Assembly (NCBI GenBank): GCA_900753715.1
Contig: CAAEAE010000065.1
Span: 39,971-103,970, forward strand
DNA length: 64,000 nt
Direction of reading: 5' to 3'
Origin: an uncultured Roseburia sp.
GTDB lineage: Bacteria; Bacillota_A; Clostridia; Lachnospirales; Lachnospiraceae
Positions within the stretch are counted from its first letter, which is position 1. Each line of letters starts with the position of its first letter. The position numbers and the translations under genes are program-made. The notes under the pieces were generated by a model, which was given only the letters and a program-made list of their open reading frames with translations, searched no databases and was not told the DNA's origin. Of the stretch, positions 18,390-27,122 are shown one piece after another.

Positions 18390-19247
18390 ATGAAAAAGTG
18401 GAACAGAGTAGCAGCAACCGTATTGGCAGGAGCATTACTTACCGCAGGATTTGCAGGATGCGGTTCAAAGGATTCCGGCAGTGCAGCAGATGAGGTAACC
18501 GTAAAACTTGGTGTGGTAGGTTCCGTCTATGATGAACTTTGGGCACCGGCAAAAGAGCAGCTCGCAGACGAGGGCATCAATCTTGAGATTGTACAGTTTT
18601 CCGATTACGTTACCCCAAACAATGCACTCAACAACGGGGAAATCGATTTGAATGCATTCCAGCATCAGATTTATCTGGCATCAGAGGTGGAAAATTACGG
18701 ATATGACATAGAGACTATCGGCTACAGCTTCATCATTCCACTGAATATTTATTCTAACAAAATCGGTTCCCTTGATGAGTTAAAAGACGGCGATACCATT
18801 GCAATTCCAAACGACCTGACAAACGGTGGACGTGCTTTAAAAGTATTAGAGGCAGCAGGAATCATTAACTTAAAATCAGATGCAGCCTTCAGCCCGACGG
18901 TCGATGATATCGAGTCTTACAATGTACAGGTAGAAATTCAGGAGCTGGCTGCAAACACCATTCCGTCTGTTCTTGACGATGTGACAGCAGGTGTTGTAAA
19001 CGGAAACTATGCATTAGACTTTGGACTTGCAGTAAACGATGCATTATTCCAGGATACCAGTGTGACAGAGGAACAGTACTGGAACATCATCGTAGCAAGA
19101 AGCGCAGATTTACAGGATGCAGACAAGAAAGAGGTTTATAAGAAGGTAGTGGAAGCATTCCAGTCAGATGCAACCGAGAAAGTATTTAACGATGATTTCG
19201 GCGGCTACTTCATCAAAGAGGGCTGGGATCAGGATTTACTGAAATAA
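18390..19247 (+). CDS. metQ: Methionine-binding lipoprotein (NlpA/MetQ family)
   Basis: 285 residues. A lipoprotein signal peptide ends in the lipobox FAGC (Cys about 27), followed by a Gly/Ser linker. The mature part begins VKLGVVGSVYDELW and carries the MetQ signatures DLNAFQHQIYL and IAIPNDLTNGGRAL. It captures methionine or related ligands outside the membrane for MetNI. The ATG at 18390 follows AGAGGAAAAA. It closes the metNIQ operon. Family members may bind D-methionine or other ligands; substrate detail cannot be read from sequence. Confidence 0.93.
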   Translation: MKKWNRVAATVLAGALLTAGFAGCGSKDSGSAADEVTVKLGVVGSVYDELWAPAKEQLADEGINLEIVQFSDYVTPNNALNNGEIDLNAFQHQIYLASEVENYGYDIETIGYSFIIPLNIYSNKIGSLDELKDGDTIAIPNDLTNGGRALKVLEAAGIINLKSDAAFSPTVDDIESYNVQVEIQELAANTIPSVLDDVTAGVVNGNYALDFGLAVNDALFQDTSVTEEQYWNIIVARSADLQDADKKEVYKKVVEAFQSDATEKVFNDDFGGYFIKEGWDQDLLK

Positions 19248-19314
19248 GCGTAAAGAAGAAAGAAACAGGATGCGTATTTAAGTGATACCTTGGGACGTTT
19301 GAAAGGAACGGCGG

Positions 19315-19650
19315 ATGCAGTTGACTCCAAGAGGGGCAGGAACAAATCTGGTTGGTTCTACGGTGCCGGACCACGGTGGAATCGTGCTTGATCTCTCGGA
19401 GATGAACCGGGTGTTAGAGCTTGACGAAGAGACCTGGCAGAAAGAGCGGACTGCCAATATGAAGCGGATTTATGGAAAAGCGTATGAGCTTGGCGGTCTT
19501 ACGTCCGGAGAGCACGGCATCGGTCTCACCAAGAAACAATATTTCCTTGCAGAGACACCGTCTGTGAATCTGGAGCTGATGCGCGGTATCAAAGAGAGCT
19601 TTGACAAAAAACATATTTTAAACAGTCATATTTCTTATAATATTGGATGA
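19315..19650 (+). pseudogene. Relic of a GlcD-like FAD-linked oxidase with an internal deletion
   Basis: 111 codons remain open. The first part, LTPRGAGTNLVGSTVPDHGG, is the FAD-binding motif from the N-terminal half of GlcD/D-lactate dehydrogenase-type oxidases. After a short join (LDEETWQKE) it jumps to the extreme C-terminus of the same family: YGKAYELGGLTSGEHGIG, then a segment ending FDKKHILN. Roughly 300 residues between them are missing. The join is in frame, so a short protein might still be made, but it lacks the substrate domain and most FAD contacts. It lies between metQ and the aminotransferase. Full-length relatives oxidise 2-hydroxy acids. The loss is inferred from the juxtaposition. 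Confidence 0.75.
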
Positions 19651-19669
19651 ACATAAGGAGCAAAAAAAT

Positions 19670-20833
19670 ATGAAGGAATTAAGCAAAAGAAGCGCAGGAT
19701 TTACCGATTCTGTGATTCGCAGAATGACCAGAATTTCATTAAAATACGGAGCAGTGAACCTTTCCCAGGGATTTCCGGACTTTGACCCGCCAAAGGAGAT
19801 TACCGACCGTCTGGCAGAGGTGGCAGCAGAAGGACCACACCAGTACGCCTTAACCTGGGGGGCGCAGAATTTCAGGGAAGCGCTTGCAGCAAAACAGGAG
19901 CATTTTTCCGGCATGAAGGTAGACCCGGATAAAGAAATCGTTGTCACCTGCGGCAGCACGGAAGCGATGATGGCTGCGATGATGGCAGTGACGAATCCGG
20001 GCGATAAAGTCATCATCTTTTCTCCGTTTTATGAAAACTATGGAGCGGACACCATTTTATCCGGAGCGGAGCCAATCTACGTACCGCTTGTACCGCCGGA
20101 GTTCGGATTTGATGCCAATGTGCTTGAGGATGCCTTTAAGCAGGGCGCAAAGGCGATGATTTTATGTAATCCATCAAACCCGTGCGGAAAAGTATTTACC
20201 AGAGAAGAATTACAGATTATCGCAGACCTTGCGATTAAGTATGATACTTATGTAATTACAGATGAAGTATATGAACATATTATTTATGCACCAAATCAAC
20301 ATACCTATCTGGCAACACTGCCGGGAATGAGAGAGCGCACCATCGAGTGCAGTTCTTTATCGAAGACTTATTCCATCACCGGATGGAGACTCGGCTATGT
20401 GATTGCACCGCCGGAAGTGATTGACCGCGTGAAAAAAATACACGATTTCTTAACAGTCGGAGCGGCAGCTCCGTTAATGGAAGCGGCAACGGTCGGACTT
20501 TTATTCCCGGATTCTTACTATGAGGAGTTGCAGGCACACTATACGCATATGAAAAACCTGTTTGTGAACGGATTAAAGGATATTGGACTGCAATTTACCG
20601 AACCGCAGGGCGCTTATTATGTGCTCGTGGATATCGGTGAATTTGGATATGACAGTGACCTTGTATTCTGCGAGGATTTAGCTGCGAAGGTGGGCGTTGG
20701 CGCCGTTCCGGGTTCGAGCTTCTTTAAGGAGGATGTTAATCATTTAATCCGGTTCCACTTTGCAAAACGGGATGAGACATTAAATGCGGCACTCGATAAT
20801 CTTTCCCGGATTCGCACAAAACTGAAAAAATAA
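19670..20833 (+). CDS. PLP-dependent class I/II aminotransferase
   Basis: 387 residues from ATG 19670, chosen because ATAAGGAGC lies just upstream; an earlier ATG overlaps the GlcD relic. Fold-type I aminotransferase motifs are present: NLSQGFPDFDPP near the N-terminus, a CGSTEAMMAA cofactor loop, CNPSNPCGK, TDEVYEH, the Schiff-base lysine K232 in SSLSKTYSITGWRLGY, and the final RFHFA arginine. It transfers amino groups between amino acids and 2-oxo acids in the cytoplasm. The position after metNIQ hints at methionine or aromatic amino-acid transamination, but substrate cannot be fixed. Close families include methionine and kynurenine aminotransferases. Confidence 0.88.
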   Translation: MKELSKRSAGFTDSVIRRMTRISLKYGAVNLSQGFPDFDPPKEITDRLAEVAAEGPHQYALTWGAQNFREALAAKQEHFSGMKVDPDKEIVVTCGSTEAMMAAMMAVTNPGDKVIIFSPFYENYGADTILSGAEPIYVPLVPPEFGFDANVLEDAFKQGAKAMILCNPSNPCGKVFTREELQIIADLAIKYDTYVITDEVYEHIIYAPNQHTYLATLPGMRERTIECSSLSKTYSITGWRLGYVIAPPEVIDRVKKIHDFLTVGAAAPLMEAATVGLLFPDSYYEELQAHYTHMKNLFVNGLKDIGLQFTEPQGAYYVLVDIGEFGYDSDLVFCEDLAAKVGVGAVPGSSFFKEDVNHLIRFHFAKRDETLNAALDNLSRIRTKLKK

Positions 20834-20863
20834 TCCTGCAAGGGTGCAATTTTGCGGAAGCAG

Positions 20864-20872
20864 TGCTATAAT
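20864..20872 (+). promoter_or_regulatory. Extended -10 promoter for the DUF815 gene
   Basis: TG-C-TATAAT at 20864-20872 lies 41 bases before the ATG at 20913. No convincing -35 is present. Confidence 0.55.
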
Positions 20873-20912
20873 AGGCGAAAGACAAAATTGTGGAAGGCAA
20901 AGGAGGCAGCTT

Positions 20913-22220
20913 ATGTACCGTGAGATTGCAAAGCTGATTATGTATGGAGATATGGCGGAGGACTGCATCCTCCGTCAGTTTGGTGAAATTTTCCGCCGTT
21001 TTAACGAGGATAAGTATTCGGATTCAGAGCTGATTTCGGATATTTACACACAGTTGAAGCGGCTTCTCGTGGTAGCAACAGACTACGGATTTAATAAGAA
21101 CCTGTGGCATAACTACCTGACATTTTATCTGGTGACAAATGAAAACCCGTTCAGCATTACCTGTGAAAAGGTAGGCGCGAATGACGGAAGCGTCAATTAT
21201 TTTGCAAAAAATGATTTTAAGGTGTTTAAGGCACTGTTTGACTATGACTTTACACCGATTGAAAAAGCACTTGGAATCGACTGCTTTTCCCGGATTTCCA
21301 ATTATAAAGCAATCGGTAAGAAAGAGCTGATGTACAACAAAAATGTCAGCGAGAAAATCACAGCCCTCAGCGAAAAGTTAGAGCAGGCGGCGGATGAGAA
21401 CGAATTTTTTGACGAGATTACCGGATTTTACAGAGATTACGGTGTTGGAATGTTTGGTCTTAACAAGGCGTTCCGTGTCAAGGAAAAGGATGGAAATGAG
21501 GTAGAGTTCGTTGCCATCAATAACATGGATAAGGTGATGCTTGATGACCTTGTAGGCTACGAAATCCAGAAGCAGAAGCTTGTGGACAACACGGCTGCAT
21601 TTGTGGCAGGACGCAAGGCGAACAATGTGCTTTTGTTTGGAGACAGCGGAACCGGCAAATCCACCAGTATCAAAGCGATTGTCAATGAATTTTACCCGCA
21701 GGGACTGCGCATGATTGAAATTTACAAACATCAATTTAAAGATTTGTCAAATGTGATTGCGCAGATTAAGAACCGGAATTACCGTTTTATTATTTACATG
21801 GATGACCTTTCTTTCGAGGAATTTGAAATCGAGTACAAGTTCTTAAAGGCTGTCATTGAGGGCGGCGTGGAGACAAAGCCGGACAATATTTTAATTTATG
21901 CAACCTCAAACCGCAGACATTTAATCAAAGAGACCTGGAATGACCGCAATGACATGGAAAATGGCAACGGCATCCACCGCTCCGATACGATTGAGGAGAA
22001 GCTTTCTCTGGTAAACCGCTTTGGTGTCACCATCAATTACTCCAAGCCGAGCCAGAAAGAATTTTTCCATATTGTGACAGAATTAGCACACAGAGAGGGC
22101 ATCCGGATGACCGACGAGGAACTCTGCCAGAAGTCAAACGCATGGGAGTTAAGCCATGGTGGAATCTCCGGTCGTACTGCACAGCAGTTTATAAATTATC
22201 TTGCTGGAAAAGAGGAATAA
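20913..22220 (+). CDS. DUF815-family AAA-type ATPase
   Basis: 435 residues from ATG 20913, preceded by AAAGGAGG; longer readings upstream have no ribosome site. An N-terminal helical region of about 200 residues of unknown role leads to a P-loop ATPase core: Walker A FGDSGTGKST and Walker B FIIYMDDLSFEEFE, with a sensor segment ATSNRRHL. A small helical lid follows to the end. DUF815 proteins are predicted cytoplasmic AAA ATPases of unknown target. The next gene starts one base after the stop, so both are probably co-expressed. No partner reveals the function. Confidence 0.85.
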   Translation: MYREIAKLIMYGDMAEDCILRQFGEIFRRFNEDKYSDSELISDIYTQLKRLLVVATDYGFNKNLWHNYLTFYLVTNENPFSITCEKVGANDGSVNYFAKNDFKVFKALFDYDFTPIEKALGIDCFSRISNYKAIGKKELMYNKNVSEKITALSEKLEQAADENEFFDEITGFYRDYGVGMFGLNKAFRVKEKDGNEVEFVAINNMDKVMLDDLVGYEIQKQKLVDNTAAFVAGRKANNVLLFGDSGTGKSTSIKAIVNEFYPQGLRMIEIYKHQFKDLSNVIAQIKNRNYRFIIYMDDLSFEEFEIEYKFLKAVIEGGVETKPDNILIYATSNRRHLIKETWNDRNDMENGNGIHRSDTIEEKLSLVNRFGVTINYSKPSQKEFFHIVTELAHREGIRMTDEELCQKSNAWELSHGGISGRTAQQFINYLAGKEE

Positions 22221-22221
22221 G

Positions 22222-22974
22222 ATGCTGCGGAAACTTCAGAAATTATTGGAACTTTGTATTGCCGCGACGGCAGGCATTTATCTTGGAAAAGTGCTGTGGA
22301 TGTGGATGGATTACCGGAATCATCCGGCACTTTACGTGCAGGATTCGATTTCCTTTAGCGGGAAGATGTCGGTAATCAGCGGAATTGCGTTTGCTGTTGC
22401 AGCGGTTGAGGCGATTTTTTATCTGTATATCCGGTATCTGAGAAAGAAAAAACGGGAGCTTGGGCTTCAGAAAACGATGAAAACGAAACATCTTACGATA
22501 AGACCGCTAAAGGAAAACGACCGGGCGGATATGGGAGAAATACTTACAAATGACGATGTGTGTAAGACGTACCTGATTCCGGATTTTGCTTCGGAAGAGG
22601 AAGTGACTGCGTTATTTGAGACCCTGCACAAAAACTCTCTTTCTAAGGAACATTATCTTTATGGCATCTGCCAGGGCAAAAGACTCATCGGTTTTGTCAA
22701 TGACGTGGAGCAAAAAGGTGATGTGATAGAACTTGGCTATGTCATTCATCCGGCGTATCAGGGCAAAGGCTATGCAACCGAGATGCTAAATGCGGTTCTT
22801 TTGGACTTAAAAGAGCTTGGGTACATAAAAGTCTTAGCGGGTGCATTTGAGGAGAATATTGCAAGCATCCGTGTGATGGAGAAATGTGGAATGGAAAAAA
22901 CAGACCGTGAGGAGGATATTGCCTACCGGGGCAGAAAACACCATTGCGTTTATTATGAGAAAGTTATGTTTTAA
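22222..22974 (+). CDS. GNAT acetyltransferase with an N-terminal two-helix membrane anchor
   Basis: 250 residues from ATG 22222, set by AAAGAGGAATAAG across the preceding stop; a TTG seven codons earlier is less likely. Two hydrophobic segments (about 8-28 and 48-70) are followed by a basic KKKKRE stretch. A full GNAT domain then runs from KHLTIRPL to the end, with the acetyl-CoA motif IHPAYQGKGYATEM and the later ENIASIRVMEKCGM that marks RimJ/RimL-like enzymes. It would acetylate an amino group near the inner membrane face. Two fused genes or read-through are alternatives, but the frame is continuous and no good ribosome site precedes the internal ATG at about 22480. Substrate unknown. Confidence 0.75.
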   Translation: MLRKLQKLLELCIAATAGIYLGKVLWMWMDYRNHPALYVQDSISFSGKMSVISGIAFAVAAVEAIFYLYIRYLRKKKRELGLQKTMKTKHLTIRPLKENDRADMGEILTNDDVCKTYLIPDFASEEEVTALFETLHKNSLSKEHYLYGICQGKRLIGFVNDVEQKGDVIELGYVIHPAYQGKGYATEMLNAVLLDLKELGYIKVLAGAFEENIASIRVMEKCGMEKTDREEDIAYRGRKHHCVYYEKVMF

Positions 22975-23060
22975 AAAGGGAATACTTGAAATGCCAGATG
23001 GCATATGCTATAATGCCCACAGGCAAGAAATGAGATTGTATCCAAGCGATACACAAAATG

Positions 23061-23090
23061 AACCCCCAGTAGCATCCACTACTGAGGGTT
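23061..23090 (-). terminator. Terminator-like hairpin after the small membrane peptide gene
   Basis: A 12-bp stem (on the minus strand AACCCTCAGTAG/CTACTGGGGGTT, one G-U pair) has a 6-base loop and is followed on the minus strand by CATTTTG. It sits 34 bases downstream of the small reading frame's stop. Confidence 0.7.
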
Positions 23091-23123
23091 CTTCTCCTAT
23101 TAAACGGTAGAGCATCCGTTCGG

Positions 23124-23228
23124 CTAGTTGTCACTGTCGTTTCCATCTAGCCATTTGCAGACATAGTAGGCAACTATGCTTGCCGTGACGGAAACTAGAA
23201 ATGAGATTGTTAATTCCAGGCAGCACAC
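23124..23228 (-). CDS. Small one-helix membrane peptide (34 codons)
   Basis: A reading frame too short for usual ORF calling lies on the minus strand. It encodes a hydrophobic helix (ISFLVSVTASIVAYYV) followed by a charged end CKWLDGNDSDN. A purine-rich site AGGAAGGGGG immediately precedes GTG at 23228; the CTG three codons later is better spaced from it, so the exact start is uncertain. A terminator hairpin follows at 23061-23090, supporting a self-contained transcription unit. I recall peptides of this form as common unnamed small proteins in Lachnospiraceae, and one-helix peptides of this size include type I toxins. Toxicity here is a guess. It fills most of the 314-base gap between the GNAT and HTH genes. 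Confidence 0.55.
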   Translation of the reverse strand: MCCLELTISFLVSVTASIVAYYVCKWLDGNDSDN

Positions 23229-23288
23229 CCCCTTCCTGTTGCCAGAATGGGTGCGATACATAAAGGATGAAGACAAGGAGAAAGGCAC

Positions 23289-23717
23289 ATGTATTACACA
23301 CTAAATGAACTGGCACAGATGACCGGTTATTCCACAAGAAGGCTGCGTACCTTTTTAAAGGAGGGTACATTACAGGGAAGCTGTGAAGGAAGAAAGTGGC
23401 TTTTTTCGGAGAAGGATTTAGAACAATTCTTTTCAAAAGGGTATGTGATGGACGGAATCTTAATCAAAACCAATATGCAGGTACAGCATTTTTTGGAAGA
23501 AACGAACAAATCTGAGCCAAAAACCTGTGTTATTCATGATGAACCTGGTGAGGAGACCGCAGAAGAACTGAACCGGAGAATGCTTGCAGCTATCAATGAA
23601 AGGCAGTATGAAGGCTTAACCTATAATTATTACTTTGATAAAAGGACAAACCAGGGAAGATTCGTTTTGTGCGCACCATTTGAGGCAATTGCAGAATTAA
23701 TGGAGAAATTAAGATGA
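23289..23717 (+). CDS. Small HTH (MerR/excisionase-like) DNA-binding protein
   Basis: 142 residues. The N-terminal 55 residues form a winged-helix of the HTH_17/MerR type (YTLNELAQMTGYSTRRLRTFLKEG, then GRKWLFSEKDLEQFF). The remaining part is acidic, with no family that I recognise. The ATG at 23289 follows AAGGAGAAAGG. The stop overlaps the next start as ATGA, so it is coupled to the Ham1-like gene. Possibly a transcription factor for the two-gene unit; an excisionase role is unlikely as no integrase is adjacent. Confidence 0.7.
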   Translation: MYYTLNELAQMTGYSTRRLRTFLKEGTLQGSCEGRKWLFSEKDLEQFFSKGYVMDGILIKTNMQVQHFLEETNKSEPKTCVIHDEPGEETAEELNRRMLAAINERQYEGLTYNYYFDKRTNQGRFVLCAPFEAIAELMEKLR

Positions 23718-24322
23718 AGATATTGTATGGGACAACCAATCAGGGAAAACTTCAGGCGATGGAAGAAGCGGTGAAACCGTTAAAGATAGAGCTGGCTGGC
23801 TTGAAGGATATAGAAGGGGAACTTCCGCGTGTAGATGAAAATGGCAGTACACCGTTAGAAAATGCACAGATAAAGGCAAGAGCGTATTATGAGGCGTTTC
23901 ATATGCCGGTGTTTTCCTGTGACAGTGGTTTGTACTTTGATGAATTAAAGGAAGAGGAGCAGCCGGGGATTTATGTGCGGAGGGTAAATGGAAAGACGCT
24001 GACGGACGATGAAATGATACAATATTATGCTTCTTTGGCTCAAAAACATGGTGGAAGAATCACCGGACGATATCGAAATGCCATTTATTTTATCCTGGAT
24101 GAAACACATCATTATTCGAGCATGGATATGTCGATTGCCACGGAACCTTTTATTCTGGTAACAAAACCACATCCTAAGAGGGTGGACGGATTCCCACTGG
24201 ACTCATTGTCGATTGATATCAGAACCGGAAAATATTATTACGACCTGAAAGAAAAAGATGTGAGTACATCGTTAGATGACGGAGTCAGGGCATTTTTCGG
24301 GGGAATATTGAGAGAAAGATAG
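23714..24322 (+). CDS. Ham1/RdgB-like non-canonical purine NTP pyrophosphatase
   Basis: 202 residues. It starts with the ITPase substrate motif ILYGTTNQGKLQAM. PLENAQIKARAYYE and the metal/catalytic motif FSCDSGLYFDEL follow. Enzymes of this fold hydrolyse dITP/XTP to monophosphates, keeping damaged purines out of nucleic acid in the cytoplasm. The canonical SHR motif of RdgB near the C-terminus is not obvious; a PHPKRVDGFPLDSLS segment stands in its place, so this is a divergent member. The ATG overlaps the upstream stop (ATGA). The next 259 bases, up to the GH2 gene, are very AT-rich and hold nothing that I can name beyond a weak leader. Confidence 0.72.
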   Translation: MKILYGTTNQGKLQAMEEAVKPLKIELAGLKDIEGELPRVDENGSTPLENAQIKARAYYEAFHMPVFSCDSGLYFDELKEEEQPGIYVRRVNGKTLTDDEMIQYYASLAQKHGGRITGRYRNAIYFILDETHHYSSMDMSIATEPFILVTKPHPKRVDGFPLDSLSIDIRTGKYYYDLKEKDVSTSLDDGVRAFFGGILRER

Positions 24323-24581
24323 TAGATAATACCAATCATTTATTTGGATTTACAGGATTTGGCTAAACAACTAAAAAAACACACTACATAAAAGTTTCTT
24401 TATATATCAAGAAACAAATACCATATGCAAAATAAAAATTTACATATAGTGTTTAACATGTAGAATCATCAATGAACTTACAGGTATTTTCAAATCTGAA
24501 CACAAAGAAGGATAAACAACATATAATATTGAAATTAATTTCTTCCAACATACAGTAACTATAATTTAAGGGGAAATATTT

Positions 24582-26606
24582 ATGCGAACTGAAATAGAAC
24601 TTAACAACGGATGGCGCTTTGCTAAGATATATAATCTGGGAATAAGCGAAAATGATGCAGTTACCCCCGAATTTGACGATTGCTCATGGGAAAAGATCTG
24701 CCTGCCTCACACTTTTAATGCAACTGATAGTGTAACAAGCAGCTATTATAAAGGACTGACCTGTTACCGCCGAGATTTGGAGCTTTCGACAAAATACAAG
24801 GGCAAGGCACTATACATTGAATTTGGGGGAGCCAACACTACTGCTAAAGTGTTTGTGAATGGCTTTTTTGCCGGAAAACACGATGGAGGCTATTCTGCTT
24901 TTCGCATAAACATAACGAATTATGTACACTATGACAGAAAAAACCAAATTGCAGTCCTTGTTGACAATTCACCCACAAATTACATTGCTCCAATTACTGA
25001 ACAGGGCGATTTTACAAAAATGGGTGGATTGTACCGAGAAGTTAAATTAATTGCCGCCGAACCTGTTCACATTGCACTGGAGGACAGTGGTTCCTGCGGA
25101 GTCTACATCACACCACATAATATTACATCAGACAGCGCAGACATTGATGTACTGATAAAGCTTGATTCCGCCAACAACATAGAGGCAAAGGCCGTAATTT
25201 TTGCCCCGGACGGAAAGCCTGTTGCAGAGATGTGTGGACATACAGAAAGCGACAGGCTTACACTTTCGAAAAAAATATCTGCTCCGCAGTTGTGGGATGG
25301 TGTAAACTCTCCCTGTCTGTATCGTGCCGAAGTCACCCTATTTTATGGGGACAAAGCAACAGATATGGTATCCGAAAATTTTGGCATAAGGACATATCAT
25401 ATTAACCCTGAGGATGGGTTTTTCCTTAACGGAAAGTCTTATCCTCTTCATGGTGTGAACTATCATCAAGACAGCTTTGAAAGCGGCTGGGCAATGACAA
25501 ATATCCAACGTGAACGTGATTATGGAATTATTCGTGATATGGGTTGCAACGCTGTAAGAATGGCTCATTATCAGCATTGCAGTCAGGAATATTCACTGTG
25601 TGACGATTTCGGTATTTGTGTTTGGACAGAGATAGGGATTATAAACAAAATGTCTCCGGATGAAAGCGAACGTCACATTCTTGCAGATGGCTTTGCAGAA
25701 AATGCAAAACAGCAGCTTATTGAGCTTATCAGGCAGAATTACAATCATCCATCAATCATCTTATGGGGAATATCTAATGAACTTTACCAAATGTCTGATG
25801 AAATTTTTGCTTTATACCAAGAACTTTATGAGCTTGCCTGCAAGGAGGACAACACAAGGCTGAAAACTTATGCAGACAATCAGTTCTATGGCAGATTTTT
25901 GCAGCTTCCCACAGATGTCGTAGGATATAACCGTTATTTCGGTTGGTATAAGGAAGCAGGCGATGCAGAACATTTCGGAGAATGGCTTGACTTATACCAT
26001 AATTCAAAAGAAAAACGTCCGATATGCATTTCTGAATACGGCGGTGGCGGAGCCATAACACAGCACAAGGACAGCATAGACTGGCTGAACGATATTGACC
26101 CGAATGGAGCTCGTCATTATGAAAATTATCAGTCACAGCTTCACGAAATTGTTTGGCGGCAATTTTCTGCAAGAAAATATCTTTGGGCAGCATTTGTATG
26201 GTGTATGTTTGATTTTCCTTCCAGTGGTCGTGAAGAGGGCGATACGATAGGACAGAATGATAAGGGTCTATGCACGAGAGAACGCATACCCAAAGATGCG
26301 TATTTCTTTTACAGATCTGTATGGAGCAGTGAGAAAATTATCTACATTACTGAGCGCCGTCATAACGTAAGACCTTGCAATGTACCATTTATAAAGATAT
26401 ATTCAAATGCACAAAGTGTTGAACTTATCGTGAACGACAGGTCACTTGGCATAATAAAACGCAGCGAATTGTCAAATAGCAATGATACTGTTTTTGTATG
26501 GAACAATGTTAATATAAATAAAAATGAGAAAAATACTATTACTGCAAAAGCGACATTTGATGATGACACGATAAAGTATGACAAAGTTTGTTGGTATGGC
26601 GAATAA
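24582..26606 (+). CDS. Glycoside hydrolase family 2 (beta-galactosidase-like)
   Basis: 674 residues without a signal peptide, so cytoplasmic. Jelly-roll sugar-binding domain 1-175 (NNGWRFA, YYKGLTCYRR), an Ig-like domain to about 275, then a TIM barrel. The acid/base is E400 in WGISNELY, preceded by the GH2 signature NHPSIILWG, and the nucleophile is E485 in CISEYGGGG. Beta-galactosidase, beta-glucuronidase and beta-mannosidase are all possible; galactosidase is most likely from the GH2 domain order and small size. The codon use is AT-rich (many AAT, ATA, TAT) and unlike both flanks, suggesting acquisition. It is monocistronic, preceded by AGGGGAAA and ended by a bidirectional terminator. Confidence 0.85.
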   Translation: MRTEIELNNGWRFAKIYNLGISENDAVTPEFDDCSWEKICLPHTFNATDSVTSSYYKGLTCYRRDLELSTKYKGKALYIEFGGANTTAKVFVNGFFAGKHDGGYSAFRINITNYVHYDRKNQIAVLVDNSPTNYIAPITEQGDFTKMGGLYREVKLIAAEPVHIALEDSGSCGVYITPHNITSDSADIDVLIKLDSANNIEAKAVIFAPDGKPVAEMCGHTESDRLTLSKKISAPQLWDGVNSPCLYRAEVTLFYGDKATDMVSENFGIRTYHINPEDGFFLNGKSYPLHGVNYHQDSFESGWAMTNIQRERDYGIIRDMGCNAVRMAHYQHCSQEYSLCDDFGICVWTEIGIINKMSPDESERHILADGFAENAKQQLIELIRQNYNHPSIILWGISNELYQMSDEIFALYQELYELACKEDNTRLKTYADNQFYGRFLQLPTDVVGYNRYFGWYKEAGDAEHFGEWLDLYHNSKEKRPICISEYGGGGAITQHKDSIDWLNDIDPNGARHYENYQSQLHEIVWRQFSARKYLWAAFVWCMFDFPSSGREEGDTIGQNDKGLCTRERIPKDAYFFYRSVWSSEKIIYITERRHNVRPCNVPFIKIYSNAQSVELIVNDRSLGIIKRSELSNSNDTVFVWNNVNINKNEKNTITAKATFDDDTIKYDKVCWYGE

Positions 26607-26655
26607 CAGAGCAAATGTAAAGATTCAATCATAACGAACATCTATATTGCAATAG

Positions 26656-26697
26656 AAAAAGCGTTACCTATCGAATTGAAAGGTAACGCTTTTTTTA
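26656..26697 (+). terminator. Bidirectional terminator between the GH2 gene and the Phd-like gene
   Basis: A 14-bp stem AAAAAGCGTTACCT/AGGTAACGCTTTTT has an 11-base loop. There is an eight-T run on the plus strand and a five-T run on the minus strand, so it can serve both converging genes. Confidence 0.92.
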
Positions 26698-26747
26698 TGC
26701 TCTGTTTAGCCTGCATTAAGTGATATTTTTATATAATAACCAGTCAA

Positions 26748-26927
26748 TTATTTGCTCTTCCCGGAATGTACCCCAAGCGAATTGATAAAGACATCCCATT
26801 CGCGCTCATTAATAACCACAGCCCGTCCATAATTTGTTTCAACTTCAAAGAATTCATCATTATTAATGACATTTGTAAACAACTCGTCCGCTGTTGATTT
26901 TAATTCCTGTATGTCAACGGTTCTCAT
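26748..26927 (-). CDS. Orphan Phd/YefM-like antitoxin
   Basis: 59 residues on the minus strand, below common length cut-offs. The protein begins MRTVDIQELKSTADELF and continues EVETNYGRAVVINEREWD. This is the shape of a Phd/YefM fold: an N-terminal DNA-binding half followed by a strand that reads V-E-T-x-x-G-x-A-V-V-I. AAAGGAG lies 10 bases before the ATG, and an extended -10 (TGCTATAAT; -10 at 26965-26970) lies upstream. It is AT-rich like the GH2 gene. No Doc, RelE or YoeB partner is adjacent on this strand; downstream there is only the terminator. It may be a solitary regulator or the remains of a module. Confidence 0.65.
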   Translation of the reverse strand: MRTVDIQELKSTADELFTNVINNDEFFEVETNYGRAVVINEREWDVFINSLGVHSGKSK

Positions 26928-27060
26928 TCGTGATACAACTCCTTTTCGTTCAATTTCTGAGAATATTATAGCATGACAGAAGAGAACTGGAAGTTAAGAT
27001 TTGGTAAGAAATTAATATCCAAATGAAGCCTTCACTAGGAAAAACTCCCCCGATTTCAAA

Positions 27061-27090
27061 TTGAATCCCCCGTCCTCCCTCTAGTATGAT
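27061..27090 (+). promoter_or_regulatory. Promoter for the zincin-like gene
   Basis: TTGAAT at 27061-27066 and TATGAT at 27085-27090 are 18 bases apart, 33 bases before the ATG. Two copies of a TCCCCCG heptamer lie around the -35 (about 27046 and 27066) and might be an operator. Confidence 0.5.
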
Positions 27091-27122
27091 AAGTGTATCA
27101 AACAAACAGGAGGAGCAATAAG

